The notes beneath the pieces are model-generated. The model ran no database searches. It had not been told where the DNA came from and worked only from the letters and a program-made list of their open reading frames with translations. Shown here one piece after another: positions 53,659 through 63,177 of a DNA stretch of 64,000 nt; positions within the stretch are counted from its first letter, which is position 1; each line of letters begins with the position of its first letter. The translations under genes and the position numbers were made by a program. The stretch lies in the NCBI GenBank assembly GCA_910584875.1, contig CAJUDA010000002.1:111797-175796 (forward strand). The letters run 5' to 3'. The stretch comes from an uncultured Eubacterium sp. Its GTDB lineage: Bacteria; Bacillota; Clostridia; Lachnospirales; Lachnospiraceae.

Positions 53659-56357
53659 CTTGTTTCCCTCTCTTTCTCTCTATCTTTTTTGTTTTTAATC
53701 GCAGATGACAAGGTATAAGTCTCTCCTTGAAATTTATAATTGTTATAATACTGTTGAACTAATTTAGGAATTAAATCCTGTGGCTCAAAACTTAGTCCAT
53801 ACGCCAGAAGCATCATTTCAATATCATTTGCCTTCATTTGTATTTTTTCGCGAGTGCTTTCCATTATGTTTGTCCATACGTCTTTAAGTTGATAGCATGT
53901 CTCCTCATTTTCCAACAGACGATCAATCTTATTTTCTCTATCATAATACGCATCCGCCAATCCAAATACATGTCCCAGTTCATGTGCAGCAATCTCCCTA
54001 TACCCTGTTATTGTTTCCATTTGTTGTTTTTCCCCTTTCAAATTTAATTTATCATTATCCGGCATATAGATGCCTGCCCCTTCCCAGAGTACATTTGTAC
54101 TATCCAAGTACGAATGAAACCAGTGATTCATCACACATTCCTCCGTCCCCTTATCCGGGCATTCCCCGCCAATGCGGACCTGCAGGAATTTCTGATCCGG
54201 TGCATAAGTCTCTTTCCCCAGCTTTTCATCCTTCTTATCATGGATCACCAGTCTGGTCCTGAAATTAACCCCCTCGCCAAAATCGTCTTCATTACCTACC
54301 ACAAAAGTATTATAGGCTTCCTGGATTCCCGTTTCAAATTCCTCCTGATAAGATTTTCCTATATTGTTTTCATCTCCGAGGTAGACTCCCTTCACCGGTT
54401 TGTATTCCTTTCTGTCATATCCCCCTGCTCTGTTTTTCACATAAGTAGAGTATTCCAGATAGATATGGATATACAGCGTCTCTGGTGTCAGATGATATTT
54501 GATGTGCGGCCATCTCTGCACATCGTTCTGAATGACAGAGTATGCATTCATCTTCGTGCGTGACTGGCTCTCCGATACTGCTCCCTGCTCGATACATACC
54601 CCCTTCCAAGTATTTTTCATACCATTAAAATAAGTCATGTTTTTGCTCTGTCCGATCCGGCAGGTCTGTCCAGAGACAACATTGCTGTAAGCGCCGTTTT
54701 TCAGTTTCTTTTTCTCCTTGCGGTACGCACAGACCTTATAATAATATTCCTTATACGCCTTCATCGTTTTATCGGTCCAGATATATTTGCCCTTTCCTGC
54801 CAGTTTTTTGATACAGGTATATTTACCACTTTTCTTTGTGCTTCGATAGATCCGATATCCCTTAATCCCTTTGCGGTGGCTTTCCTTCTCCGGTCTCCAG
54901 TCCAGCATCAGTGCAGAGGGAGATTTGACTGTGAGTGTCAGTTCTGGCGCTGTCGCCCTGATCTTTACTTCTTTGCTCTGGTGCGTTTTTTTCCCTTTTT
55001 TATTATATACTTTGACATAATATTTATATTTCTTCCCTTTGGCAACATTCGTATCATAATACGAATTTTTCCTGATCTTCTTGCTTTTAAAGCAATACTT
55101 CCCTTTTTTCTTATTCCATGTCCCAATGTAAATCTTATAAAATCCGGCGCCGGATATCTTGTTCCAGGAAATATGGTTCCCCCTGAAATCCGTACTTTTC
55201 TTCACATGGATCTTGCTCCAGGTCGCTTTTGCCGGTGCCAGCTGGTATAAAAGCCGGATCCGGCACGAATCGCTTAGTCCCGTATAGGTATCCGTCACCG
55301 TAATGGTCGCCGTTCCACCCATCCGTCCCCGTATTACGCCATCCTTACTGACGGATGCCACTTTCGCATTGTCACATTTCCATACCAGATTTTTCTTCGA
55401 GACGTTTGCCGGTGCCAGACTCACTCTGGCTGTGGCTGTCCGGTCCATCCGGAGATATTCAAGCTCATCTTTATTGCTGATCGTAAGGGATGTGGCAAAT
55501 ACATCGCTCACCGTAACAGCGACGGATGCTTTTTTCCCACTGTGTTTCTCCGTCAGGGTAATGACAGCATTCCCTGCTTTTTTTGCTGTGACCATGCCAT
55601 CCGTATCGACCGTTGCCACCGTTTTATCGCTGCTCTCCCAGACCAGTTCCTTCACGGTCGTCAGCTCTGGCATGACAGAAGAAGATGCTTTTACCTTATC
55701 CCCCACTTTTAAATTCTGGATTTTATCCACATTGGTGACCGATACCGATGCAGCAGGGATTTCAACTTTGGATTTCTGCACATATGCCGTATCCTGATCC
55801 AGTGTATCATTAAAATCATAGCTTTCCGGCAGCCTCACCCGGTAGAATCCTTCACACAGGGCGATCACGGTCAGCTTCTGTCCCCGGGATGCCGTATTGC
55901 GTACTTTGGATGTGGTACGGGCTCCCCGGTGAAGGTCTGCCTGACTGCTTTTAATATAGCCCTCTGCCTGATGGGACGCATCCAGCCTGGTAACAGAAGA
56001 TATCAGACAGTCGTCAGTCAGTGTCTCATTCTGATCCGTCACCACCGTCAGATAAAGAACCGCCGTCCCTTCCTTATATGTTTTCACCGTAGCCCCGCTG
56101 TTATTTCCGTCTACGGTCATGATGGACGTGTCTGAACTGCGCCACGTTGCTTTCTTCACCGTGCGCCCCTGATTGAGCTCGATCTCCCAGCCGCTGCGTT
56201 CCTCACCGGAACGCATGGTTCTGTTGATCGCCCGTCCCAGTTCCCCATGCATGATATATGCCGTCAACTCCGCTGCCGCCTCCACCGTCTGCTTCGGCCC
56301 TGTCATCTGTGCAAGCAGGGCGGCGATCATACCAAAAATAAGCCATTTCTTTTTCAT
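53655..56357 (-). CDS. Secreted metzincin-like protease with Big2 and FN3 domains
   Basis: A 900-residue exported protein (signal peptide FGMIAALLAQMTGPKQTVEA). In order: a Big2-like region, an SH3-like segment (residues 125-190), two Big2 domains (about 195-370), two FN3 domains (about 385-590) and a C-terminal metalloprotease. The zinc motif HELGHVFGLAD begins at His792, with a plausible Met-turn, NIMES, 40 residues later, as in metzincins. ATG 56357 has GAGGGG upstream. It lies 37 bases after the dGTPase-like gene and is coupled to paralog 3. It may cleave host or bacterial surface proteins or process the paralogs. Confidence 0.85.
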   Translation of the reverse strand: MKKKWLIFGMIAALLAQMTGPKQTVEAAAELTAYIMHGELGRAINRTMRSGEERSGWEIELNQGRTVKKATWRSSDTSIMTVDGNNSGATVKTYKEGTAVLYLTVVTDQNETLTDDCLISSVTRLDASHQAEGYIKSSQADLHRGARTTSKVRNTASRGQKLTVIALCEGFYRVRLPESYDFNDTLDQDTAYVQKSKVEIPAASVSVTNVDKIQNLKVGDKVKASSSVMPELTTVKELVWESSDKTVATVDTDGMVTAKKAGNAVITLTEKHSGKKASVAVTVSDVFATSLTISNKDELEYLRMDRTATARVSLAPANVSKKNLVWKCDNAKVASVSKDGVIRGRMGGTATITVTDTYTGLSDSCRIRLLYQLAPAKATWSKIHVKKSTDFRGNHISWNKISGAGFYKIYIGTWNKKKGKYCFKSKKIRKNSYYDTNVAKGKKYKYYVKVYNKKGKKTHQSKEVKIRATAPELTLTVKSPSALMLDWRPEKESHRKGIKGYRIYRSTKKSGKYTCIKKLAGKGKYIWTDKTMKAYKEYYYKVCAYRKEKKKLKNGAYSNVVSGQTCRIGQSKNMTYFNGMKNTWKGVCIEQGAVSESQSRTKMNAYSVIQNDVQRWPHIKYHLTPETLYIHIYLEYSTYVKNRAGGYDRKEYKPVKGVYLGDENNIGKSYQEEFETGIQEAYNTFVVGNEDDFGEGVNFRTRLVIHDKKDEKLGKETYAPDQKFLQVRIGGECPDKGTEECVMNHWFHSYLDSTNVLWEGAGIYMPDNDKLNLKGEKQQMETITGYREIAAHELGHVFGLADAYYDRENKIDRLLENEETCYQLKDVWTNIMESTREKIQMKANDIEMMLLAYGLSFEPQDLIPKLVQQYYNNYKFQGETYTLSSAIKNKKDREKERETR

Positions 56358-56394
56358 TATCTTTCCCCTCAATTCATGTAAGATTTTATCATAT

Positions 56395-57864
56395 TCATAC
56401 TACCCCATTCAGCTCCTGATACAGATTTTTGGCATAAGAATCCGTCATTCCGCTTATATAATCTGTTACCATTAACAGCCGGAGATATAAATTGTAAGAA
56501 AGATCCTTCTCTGTTTTAGCCTCTATCCTGGCTTTGCGATAATCTTTCTTATAATTTTCTGAAATAATACTTACTATTTTCCTGTCTACCTTTGACATTT
56601 TATTTTCCGATTTCTCTTTGGTGCCCTCTTCCCAGTACAAAACGGCATAAACAAAATCATCCAGTAAAGAATTGATTATTTTTCTGGCGGACAATTCCAG
56701 TCGCACAATCGACTGTTTTTCATAGACAAACTCCTTCATCGCATCCTTTAGTATCTGTATTGTATATTCATGATTTGTCCCATAAAATAAATCATGCGTA
56801 TAATTCCCCTCCATTATCTCTGTATAATTTCTGGAAAAACTATAAGCCACAACATATTTTAACCATTTTCTGACAAGCTCCATCCATCTCTGAAATGAAG
56901 TAAGTTCCCACTCTTTATCCTGTTCTTTGTTCCGGCACCTCTGTTTTAAATCCCCTAACAGCTCCAGGGAATACTCTCTGTGAATTTTATCTTGCATTTC
57001 TTCCGCTTTATTCTCAAAAAATTCGATAAAACTCTTCATGACGAATTCGCCTTTTTTAAAAGCATCCTCTAAGTCTGCCGTAGCATAGGCAATATCATCT
57101 GCTGCCTCCAGCAGATATACCAGTGGATGACGGACATATCCTTTATCACAGTTTGTCCCTGTCTCTTCACATATCTCTTCCATAATACCCTGTTCCGAAG
57201 CAAAATAACCCAGTTTATGACACTTGATATCTTCCGAATCGCGATCATATTCCAGCGAAGAGGTCGGATATTTAATCAATGTATTCATGATACTGAAAGA
57301 AAGATTCATCTCATAACCCTTCGCGTTATTTTTGATCTTTGATAAAATCCGCAATGCCTGCGCATTACCCTCAAAATTCTCCAGATCGTTTATCATCTGC
57401 TGGTCCAGCAGATCTCGAACCCGTTTCCCCCTATACTGAAACCGGTCATTCGCAAATTCTTTTTTAAACCAGTCTCCTATGACAACCTCGCCAAAATGAC
57501 CAAACGGCGGGTTTCCTATGTCATGAAGCAGCCCTGCGCAGGATAGCACGACAGGGATTTTATCTGCGACCGAATTCTTTTTCAACTCTTCTTTTAAATA
57601 ATCTGTTTTATTTTTAGTGACCATTACCCCTAACTGTCTGGCTATCGTAGAAACTTCCATAGAATGAGTTAACCGGGTTCTGACAAAATCACTCTTATCC
57701 AGCGGAAATACCTGTGTCTTATCCTGTAAACGGCGAAATGCCGAACTGGATATAATCACCTGGTAATCCTTCTCAAATTCATCTATGGGGTACATTTTAA
57801 ATTTTTCCGGTTCTTTTTCCTTTTCCTCCTGCCGCTCTATTGACAACAACTTTTCCCATTCCAT
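56395..57864 (-). CDS. dgt: dGTP triphosphohydrolase-like HD protein
   Basis: A 489-residue HD-domain enzyme of the Dgt/SAMHD1-like family, which removes triphosphate from dGTP or other dNTPs. The conserved RLTHSMEVS (His67), LLHDIGNPPFGHFGE (His114, Asp115, His123) and further C-terminal Asp in EAADDIAYATADLED are all visible. ATG 57864 has GGAAGGG upstream; the longer frame from 57978 overlaps agrB. It lies 26 bases after agrB, so it is probably co-transcribed with the agr genes. Some relatives lower dNTP pools to stop phages. Confidence 0.88.
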   Translation of the reverse strand: MEWEKLLSIERQEEKEKEPEKFKMYPIDEFEKDYQVIISSSAFRRLQDKTQVFPLDKSDFVRTRLTHSMEVSTIARQLGVMVTKNKTDYLKEELKKNSVADKIPVVLSCAGLLHDIGNPPFGHFGEVVIGDWFKKEFANDRFQYRGKRVRDLLDQQMINDLENFEGNAQALRILSKIKNNAKGYEMNLSFSIMNTLIKYPTSSLEYDRDSEDIKCHKLGYFASEQGIMEEICEETGTNCDKGYVRHPLVYLLEAADDIAYATADLEDAFKKGEFVMKSFIEFFENKAEEMQDKIHREYSLELLGDLKQRCRNKEQDKEWELTSFQRWMELVRKWLKYVVAYSFSRNYTEIMEGNYTHDLFYGTNHEYTIQILKDAMKEFVYEKQSIVRLELSARKIINSLLDDFVYAVLYWEEGTKEKSENKMSKVDRKIVSIISENYKKDYRKARIEAKTEKDLSYNLYLRLLMVTDYISGMTDSYAKNLYQELNGVV

Positions 57865-57890
57865 ACGATCCCTTCCTTTCCTTGCCTCTT

Positions 57891-58457
57891 TTATTTCCAT
57901 CTCATCCCTACCGCCAGGCTCCCCGCCACACTGACATGCGCCAGTATGACAAATGCTGTCAGATCCGTTTTCCCGCAAAGCATCAACACCAGCTCTGCCA
58001 GAACTTCAACCGCATACAGCACCAGGACAACTTTCTTAAAATAGCTTCTCTCACTCTCTGATATTTTTCTGTTTGAATTCTCGATCGGCGCCATCCATGC
58101 AATTACCGGAAACAGTATGATTTCCAGCAGAAATGCATAATTTGCAAAACCAGCGGTCACAATCCATCTGCCTGCAAAAATATTAAAAATAAGAACACCC
58201 GCCGAAAGCACCATGCAGCTTAACGAATGTTTTGCATGATACCCTCCGGCAAATGTTCTTATTGGAATAAATGCACTGCAAAATAGGATAATTTCCAACC
58301 AAGCATGAAAAAGTACAGCAATTACAATCGTCAGGATCAAAGCGCAGATCTTTTCTATCAAAAGCCGGTAACCATATTGGTACACCTCCGCCTCCGACGG
58401 GTCAATCCGTTTTTTCCTGATCTGATAATCGACAAATTTTGCAATGCATGTTCCCAT
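57891..58457 (-). CDS. agrB: AgrB-type accessory peptidase
   Basis: A 188-residue membrane protein with about five hydrophobic segments. The catalytic pair is His74 and Cys81 in RTFAGGYHAKHSLSC, seven residues apart as in S. aureus AgrB. It cleaves the AgrD precursor and cyclises it into a thiolactone that is released. GGGAGA lies before the ATG. The gene is 19 bases after agrD and 26 before the dGTPase. Confidence 0.92.
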   Translation of the reverse strand: MGTCIAKFVDYQIRKKRIDPSEAEVYQYGYRLLIEKICALILTIVIAVLFHAWLEIILFCSAFIPIRTFAGGYHAKHSLSCMVLSAGVLIFNIFAGRWIVTAGFANYAFLLEIILFPVIAWMAPIENSNRKISESERSYFKKVVLVLYAVEVLAELVLMLCGKTDLTAFVILAHVSVAGSLAVGMRWK

Positions 58458-58476
58458 ATTTATTCTCCCTTACAGC

Positions 58477-58632
58477 TTAGTGCTTTTTAAACTTATTTGC
58501 TGTTTCCGGGAATTCTGGCTGGTGGTAAACCCAGCAGCAGGCTGAATTGGCACTCATACTGACTACCATAAGCGCCAGACAATTTAATACGCCTGCCCCA
58601 ACAATCTTTTTCAGATAATTCTTCATTTTCAT
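58477..58632 (-). CDS. agrD: AgrD-like cyclic lactone autoinducer peptide precursor
   Basis: A 51-residue precursor. It has an amphipathic N-terminal leader (MKMKNYLKKIVGAG), a core region SACCWVYHQPEFPE with two cysteines of which one should form the thiolactone ring, and a charged C-terminal tail (NKFKKH) that AgrB removes. The pattern CxW..HQP.xP is typical of the cyclic lactone autoinducer family in clostridia. GGAGG precedes ATG 58632 by 9 bases; the longer frame from 58683 is not needed. Confidence 0.92.
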   Translation of the reverse strand: MKMKNYLKKIVGAGVLNCLALMVVSMSANSACCWVYHQPEFPETANKFKKH

Positions 58633-58661
58633 AATCCAAAACCTCCTGATTTTTTTCTGCC

Positions 58662-58730
58662 ATTCTCCCACAAAATTCGACAAAAATCAAGATAGATGTA
58701 AGTTTTGGTAATATTCTTGTAACTTTTGGT
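58662..58730 (-). promoter_or_regulatory. agrD promoter with AgrA-type direct repeats
   Basis: GTAAGTTTTGGT (58698-58709) and GTAACTTTTGGT (58719-58730) are separated by 9 bp. The -35 TTGATT (58685-58690, minus strand) and -10 GAGAAT preceded by TGG (58662-58667) are 17 bp apart. Both halves and every distance equal those upstream of the 20-kb operon. This is the expected autoregulatory site of a LytTR regulator. Confidence 0.82.
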
Positions 58731-58780
58731 AAAAATTTTTACATTTATTGGAAAATTGGAAATTATTGGATGCGGCTTTT

Positions 58781-60124
58781 TCAATTTACAGACTGCTTTC
58801 GTTCCGTGACACAGGGGATCGTGATCGTAGTTTCATATATATGTTCAGAATACTGGTTCTGTATATATCCCCGATAGTTTTCGACTGTTTCTTTGATATT
58901 TTTCAATCCAATGCCATGACCGTCTTCCCCTTCCTTGGTTGTAAGCAGTTCTCCATTTTCCAGACACAGCCTGCCTGAATAATTGTTCTTAACATAAATC
59001 ACCAGAAAGGCGCCGGAATTCTGCATAAAAAGCTGTACCTCTACTTTTCCGTCTTCACACTGGCAGGCTGCCTCACCCGCATTATCGAGAAGATTACCAA
59101 ATATCGCCAGTATATCAATTCCCCTCATAAAATCAATATCAAACCCAGCTTCAACAAAGATCTCGGTTGCCACCCCCTGTTGTTTCACACGGTCCTGCCA
59201 TTCCAGCAAAATAGAGTTCAGGAGGCTGTGCGTACAGACCACTGCCTTCTCATTTTCAAGAAATTCCACCTTCAGGGCTTTCACTGTCTTAATGATCTCC
59301 TTGTCGTCCCCTTTTGCCGCACATCTGCCGATATGTCCAAGATAGTGTTTTATGTTATGTATTAAAACCTTTTGCCGCTGTTCCATCTGTTTTTTCTGAT
59401 TAAAGTAGCTTTCCCTCTCACGATACCTGGTAAGAGCCACTTCAGTCTCGAGCTCTGTCTTTTTTAAGGAATTGTATTGTACAAACATATAAAACAGCCG
59501 GATATTTCCTATCAGCATCAGAATGTAGAACAGCACCAGTATAATATCGCTGACTGTGATCGCATCATGGATGCCCCTCACATAAGGAATCGCCCACATG
59601 GCTCCCAGCGTGGCAACCGGAACGATAATATAGTTGGCAAAAATATTGGTGGAAAAATGCTCCTGGGAATAGCGTGAGATCTGTTTTACGAACAGCATCA
59701 GTATAAAGGAAAGTAATTTTACAGCAAAGATACTGCTCATCATCACAAATGGATTATTAAACAGCTGATCTGTCGGAACATTCATCGGAATCATCTGCAA
59801 AACCAGGAAGATAAATTCGGATGCAAACATGATCAGCGTTGCTACGATCCAGTGTAGCAGATAACTTTTTATGCTGCCACGGAACAAAATTACAATCAGT
59901 AATAAGTACAGACCGGGAACGACAACCAGATTCAGGGAACTGTTATTCTGAAAATTTATACCTATATTGACACAAACCAGCAAAACAAAGACAGAGAATC
60001 TTATGTACGGATTCAAAAATACAGAACGGTACTTATGAAACGCACTGTAAAAATCCCTCACCAGATAGATTTCAAATAAACAGGAAACAGCAATGCACAA
60101 TTGATAGATCACTTCAAATTTCAT
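58781..60124 (-). CDS. agrC: AgrC-like GHKL sensor histidine kinase
   Basis: A 447-residue kinase with about six membrane segments in the first 215 residues, a linker helix, a phosphoacceptor region (LIHNIKHYLGHI, probably His256) and a GHKL-type ATPase domain with NLLDNAGEAA and DGHGIGLKNI. This is the AgrC class that senses cyclic peptides. It lies upstream of agrD, in the same direction, with the agrD promoter in the 97-base gap. No response regulator gene follows; the cognate LytTR regulator must be elsewhere. AAGGTGAG lies 8 bases before the ATG. Confidence 0.9.
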   Translation of the reverse strand: MKFEVIYQLCIAVSCLFEIYLVRDFYSAFHKYRSVFLNPYIRFSVFVLLVCVNIGINFQNNSSLNLVVVPGLYLLLIVILFRGSIKSYLLHWIVATLIMFASEFIFLVLQMIPMNVPTDQLFNNPFVMMSSIFAVKLLSFILMLFVKQISRYSQEHFSTNIFANYIIVPVATLGAMWAIPYVRGIHDAITVSDIILVLFYILMLIGNIRLFYMFVQYNSLKKTELETEVALTRYRERESYFNQKKQMEQRQKVLIHNIKHYLGHIGRCAAKGDDKEIIKTVKALKVEFLENEKAVVCTHSLLNSILLEWQDRVKQQGVATEIFVEAGFDIDFMRGIDILAIFGNLLDNAGEAACQCEDGKVEVQLFMQNSGAFLVIYVKNNYSGRLCLENGELLTTKEGEDGHGIGLKNIKETVENYRGYIQNQYSEHIYETTITIPCVTERKQSVN

Positions 60125-60175
60125 TATTCACTCACCTTGTAATTTATCCTCATATACAAATGTACTTCTGCCCAT

Positions 60176-60204
60176 ATTATACACTTTTCGCCATATTATT
60201 ACAA
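60176..60204 (-). promoter_or_regulatory. Promoter of the agrC gene
   Basis: On the minus strand, TTGTAA (60199-60204) and a consensus TATAAT (60176-60181) are 17 bp apart, giving a leader of about 45 bases before the ATG at 60124. This looks constitutive, unlike the weak agr-type promoters. Confidence 0.65.
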
Positions 60205-60246
60205 TAAAAAGCGTACATATCCGTTTACCCATGAAAGATGGAAAAA

Positions 60247-60288
60247 TTGATTTTTTCGTAGAATTGTGATAAATTATCATTAATATAC
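60247..60288 (+). promoter_or_regulatory. Promoter of the acyltransferase gene with shared 25-bp block
   Basis: TTGATT (60247-60252) and TAAATT (60270-60275) are 17 bp apart. The block at 60264-60288, including the palindromic TGATAAATTATCA, is identical to the -10 region of the convergent esterase gene at 63133-63157. A common operator is likely. Confidence 0.65.
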
Positions 60289-60311
60289 CAAAAAGAGAGG
60301 ACTGTCGGACA

Positions 60312-61307
60312 ATGCAAAAAAAACATCTTATATTCATTGATTCCCTGCGGGGCACTGCCTGTCTGATCGTGATGCTGGCACATATACTGGCGTCGGACCC
60401 AGAATATGGGATGTTTGCCAATGGCTGCGGCAAGATTGGGGTATGGTGCTTTTTGATGCTCAGTGGTTTTCTCGCCATGCAATCTATGGAGTATACAAAA
60501 AACCATAATCCGGAAAGATGGAGTATCTGGCTGATTAATTATTATCTGAAAAAACTACTGCGACTATATCCCATGTATACTGCCGCACTTTTATTTGCTC
60601 TCTGGATAGGAGTTATCCCCTCTTTTACTGATATGATAAAGCATCTGATTTGTCTGGATGGAACCGGGCATTTCTGGTATATGCCGGTTATCATAAAATT
60701 TTATCTGCTGCTGCCTGTTGGATATTTTTTGTATAACATGCTATCAAAACGATGGTTTCTGTCCGTACATATCCTGGCTGCCATTTTATGCAGCCTTGTG
60801 TTTCCCTTTACCTCTTACACGGAAAATTCAATCCAGTTCCGGTGGTATTTCCCTGTTTTCGTCATCGGTATGCTGATATATGGAATCTATGAACAAATCC
60901 CGAAAATACAATCCCGGCACCATTATTTATTTTCTGGGATTGCAGTCGCAGATATTCTCGTAATGATAATGTTTACTCCTCTGATGCGAAAGATCCTGTG
61001 GAATATCACACCAGGACCTTGGTTACAAAACAAGTACCTGCTTTATGCTGTCTTATGGGGCATCTTACTCCTTGCCCTGTCTAACCGAGACATACCGGAG
61101 CATTGGAATGGTATACACAAATTAATCGGATGGCTGTCCCGGTATAGTTATGAACTGTATTTGTTTCATTACCTGTTTCTGTCCTGGTTTAACCGCTTCA
61201 TTCCCAATACAATAATCCGCGGAGGCGCCGTCCTGCTCTCCTCCGCGGTTTGTTCTGTCGTTATCAATTATATAATTACTTCCTTTCAGAAACACCGTGA
61301 GTCCTGA
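60312..61307 (+). CDS. Acyltransferase family 3 membrane protein
   Basis: A 331-residue integral membrane protein with about ten hydrophobic segments. FIDSLRGTACLIVMLAHIL at the N-terminus carries the conserved Arg and His of the acyltransferase 3 family, which puts acetyl or other acyl groups on surface polysaccharides or peptides. It is preceded by a promoter identical in part to that of the esterase it faces. The stop codons overlap by 32 bases in the convergent orientation. The acceptor is unknown. Confidence 0.9.
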   Translation: MQKKHLIFIDSLRGTACLIVMLAHILASDPEYGMFANGCGKIGVWCFLMLSGFLAMQSMEYTKNHNPERWSIWLINYYLKKLLRLYPMYTAALLFALWIGVIPSFTDMIKHLICLDGTGHFWYMPVIIKFYLLLPVGYFLYNMLSKRWFLSVHILAAILCSLVFPFTSYTENSIQFRWYFPVFVIGMLIYGIYEQIPKIQSRHHYLFSGIAVADILVMIMFTPLMRKILWNITPGPWLQNKYLLYAVLWGILLLALSNRDIPEHWNGIHKLIGWLSRYSYELYLFHYLFLSWFNRFIPNTIIRGGAVLLSSAVCSVVINYIITSFQKHRES

Positions 61308-63111
61308 TATAACTGGCAGCGTTCACTCCGGCATCTTTACCCAGAATGTTGTAACCGTTCTGGGTGTAATGGTACGAATCCCGCATCTTTTCTTCTTTTA
61401 GAAATGTCTTTGCCAGTTCAGAGATCATTTCACAATCGGTATGCTGGTCACAAAACAGTTTTTGTGCCTGCTGTATCCCATCATAGGCACCTTCTTTTTC
61501 TGTATTTTCTCCTGTCTGGATCACCAGCATAAAATCCACAACGCCGCTTACCACCAGCTTTTCACGAAGATCATTCAGAGAAGCCAGATAATCATCCTGT
61601 GTTGTTCCTGCATCCCCGTCACTCTCTCCCTGACACCAGACAAGAAACACATTCCTCATGTCAAAATGCTGCGATTTCTGTAAATATGTTTTTGCAGAAG
61701 CGATTCTCTGCAACAAATCATTTAGACGACCTCCCGCAGTCCATTCAGAAATCTTCGTAGCGCCTTCTGACGCACTGACCGCAACGACCGGCACCCCGGA
61801 TGCATCATAATACGCATTGGCAAACGCACTTACCATGCCGCCGCATTTTCGGAGTCTCATTGATTCCCGCTGTAATTCCGTCCATGTATCGTCGATGCCA
61901 TTCTCTACATTCTCATTGATCCCAAATGGTTCATAGATGTGATACAAATTTTCTGGATCTGTTACTGCCCTGAACTCATATCCATGACTCACCCCCGGCG
62001 CCATCTGTGGCTGACCACTTTTGCCAGACATATTTGACTGCCCGGCGAATATCACCAGATCCACTACTTCACTTTTTTCTTTGCCTGTTACAGAAACTGG
62101 ATATTTGGTTTGATATCTTGCCAACGACTCCTGATCCGGTTTATCCATATCATAAAATCCTTCGCACTGATGAATCTCATTGTCTGATACATCAAATCTT
62201 TTTATTCCATTGGCTGACTCTGCACTGATGTATGTTATATAATAATGTCCATCAAATGAAGAAATAAAATATGGCTGGCTGCTGATCCCCAGAGCTTTTT
62301 TGACAGACATGCAATGATCCTGCGCCAGCTCACTCAGATCCTTCACCCGTAAAATATCTGCACTATCCACATTTCCCGTGCTATCTGTATTTACTGTAAT
62401 GTAATAGTAGTCCTGTATTTTTGTAATCTGATTCATCCCGGTATACCGGTCTGCAACATCATAGCCTGCCTCCAGGGTAAATTTACCATCATTATTCGTT
62501 GAATACTCATAAATCCTGCCTGATGCTGCACTGGTATATAATTTACCATCGATCAGACTGACGCTGCGGCAATATCCCCCTTCCAGTTCCTTTAATTCCT
62601 GAGAAAAAAGCAGGCGCAGTCCCTTTTCATACTTATCAAAAACATAGATTCTAGCTCCTGTAGAACTTATCACATAAAATAATTTTTTTTCTTCGTCATA
62701 CAGAGTATAATGCGGTCTTCCTTCTATCCCGCCAAATGTTTCCCCTTTCACAAAATCTCCCTGTTCATTCTTTGTATAACAAACCACTTGGGAATTGTCC
62801 GTATTGTCCATAACATAAATTTCGCCATCACTCGCAATTGTATGACCGCCTATATAAGACTCATCTGTCATGGTTTTCCACTCCCGCACTGGATCTGTCA
62901 GATTGTCATTATAGATCACCCGGTGATGCCAGCAGTCCACAATAAAATAAGTGTCATCTATCTTTTGCACCATTGTCGGTACATATAAGAAATCCTGCCA
63001 TGAAACTAAATCGTTTTTTTCTGTCGTGCCATCGCTACAGGCCGCCAATGAGACAATGATCAAAATAAATGTGCCGATATTTCGTATTTTCTTTAATCCA
63101 TTAGAGAACAT
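61276..63111 (-). CDS. Lipoprotein with propeller domain and SASA/SGNH-type esterase
   Basis: A 611-residue surface lipoprotein. The signal peptide ends in a lipobox SLAAC (Cys25). Residues 35-330 form a beta-propeller of NHL-like blades (repeated YFIVDCWHHRVIYND-like modules). Residues 345-611 are a carbohydrate esterase of the SASA family (PF03629): the nucleophile is in GQSN (357-360), WCQGESDGD is the Gly/Asn block, and HYTQNGY near 590 gives the catalytic histidine. It should remove acetyl groups outside the cell. It is convergent with an acyltransferase, so the pair may set the acetylation of one surface polymer. Confidence 0.86.
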   Translation of the reverse strand: MFSNGLKKIRNIGTFILIIVSLAACSDGTTEKNDLVSWQDFLYVPTMVQKIDDTYFIVDCWHHRVIYNDNLTDPVREWKTMTDESYIGGHTIASDGEIYVMDNTDNSQVVCYTKNEQGDFVKGETFGGIEGRPHYTLYDEEKKLFYVISSTGARIYVFDKYEKGLRLLFSQELKELEGGYCRSVSLIDGKLYTSAASGRIYEYSTNNDGKFTLEAGYDVADRYTGMNQITKIQDYYYITVNTDSTGNVDSADILRVKDLSELAQDHCMSVKKALGISSQPYFISSFDGHYYITYISAESANGIKRFDVSDNEIHQCEGFYDMDKPDQESLARYQTKYPVSVTGKEKSEVVDLVIFAGQSNMSGKSGQPQMAPGVSHGYEFRAVTDPENLYHIYEPFGINENVENGIDDTWTELQRESMRLRKCGGMVSAFANAYYDASGVPVVAVSASEGATKISEWTAGGRLNDLLQRIASAKTYLQKSQHFDMRNVFLVWCQGESDGDAGTTQDDYLASLNDLREKLVVSGVVDFMLVIQTGENTEKEGAYDGIQQAQKLFCDQHTDCEMISELAKTFLKEEKMRDSYHYTQNGYNILGKDAGVNAASYIRTHGVSERK

Positions 63112-63132
63112 ATGTTTCGCGCCTTCCTATTT

Positions 63133-63174
63133 GTATATTAATGATAATTTATCACAAATAGGAAGAGAATGCAA
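63133..63174 (-). promoter_or_regulatory. Promoter of the esterase lipoprotein gene
   Basis: On the minus strand -35 TTGCAT (63169-63174) and -10 TAAATT (63146-63151) are 17 bp apart. The block 63133-63157 is identical over 25 bp, in reverse complement, to that before the acyltransferase gene. Only the -35 regions differ. Confidence 0.65.
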
Positions 63175-63177
63175 ACT

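Noticed and set aside
60128..60506. Minus-strand frames upstream of agrC
   Set aside because: They are shadows of the acyltransferase gene start and overlap the agrC promoter.
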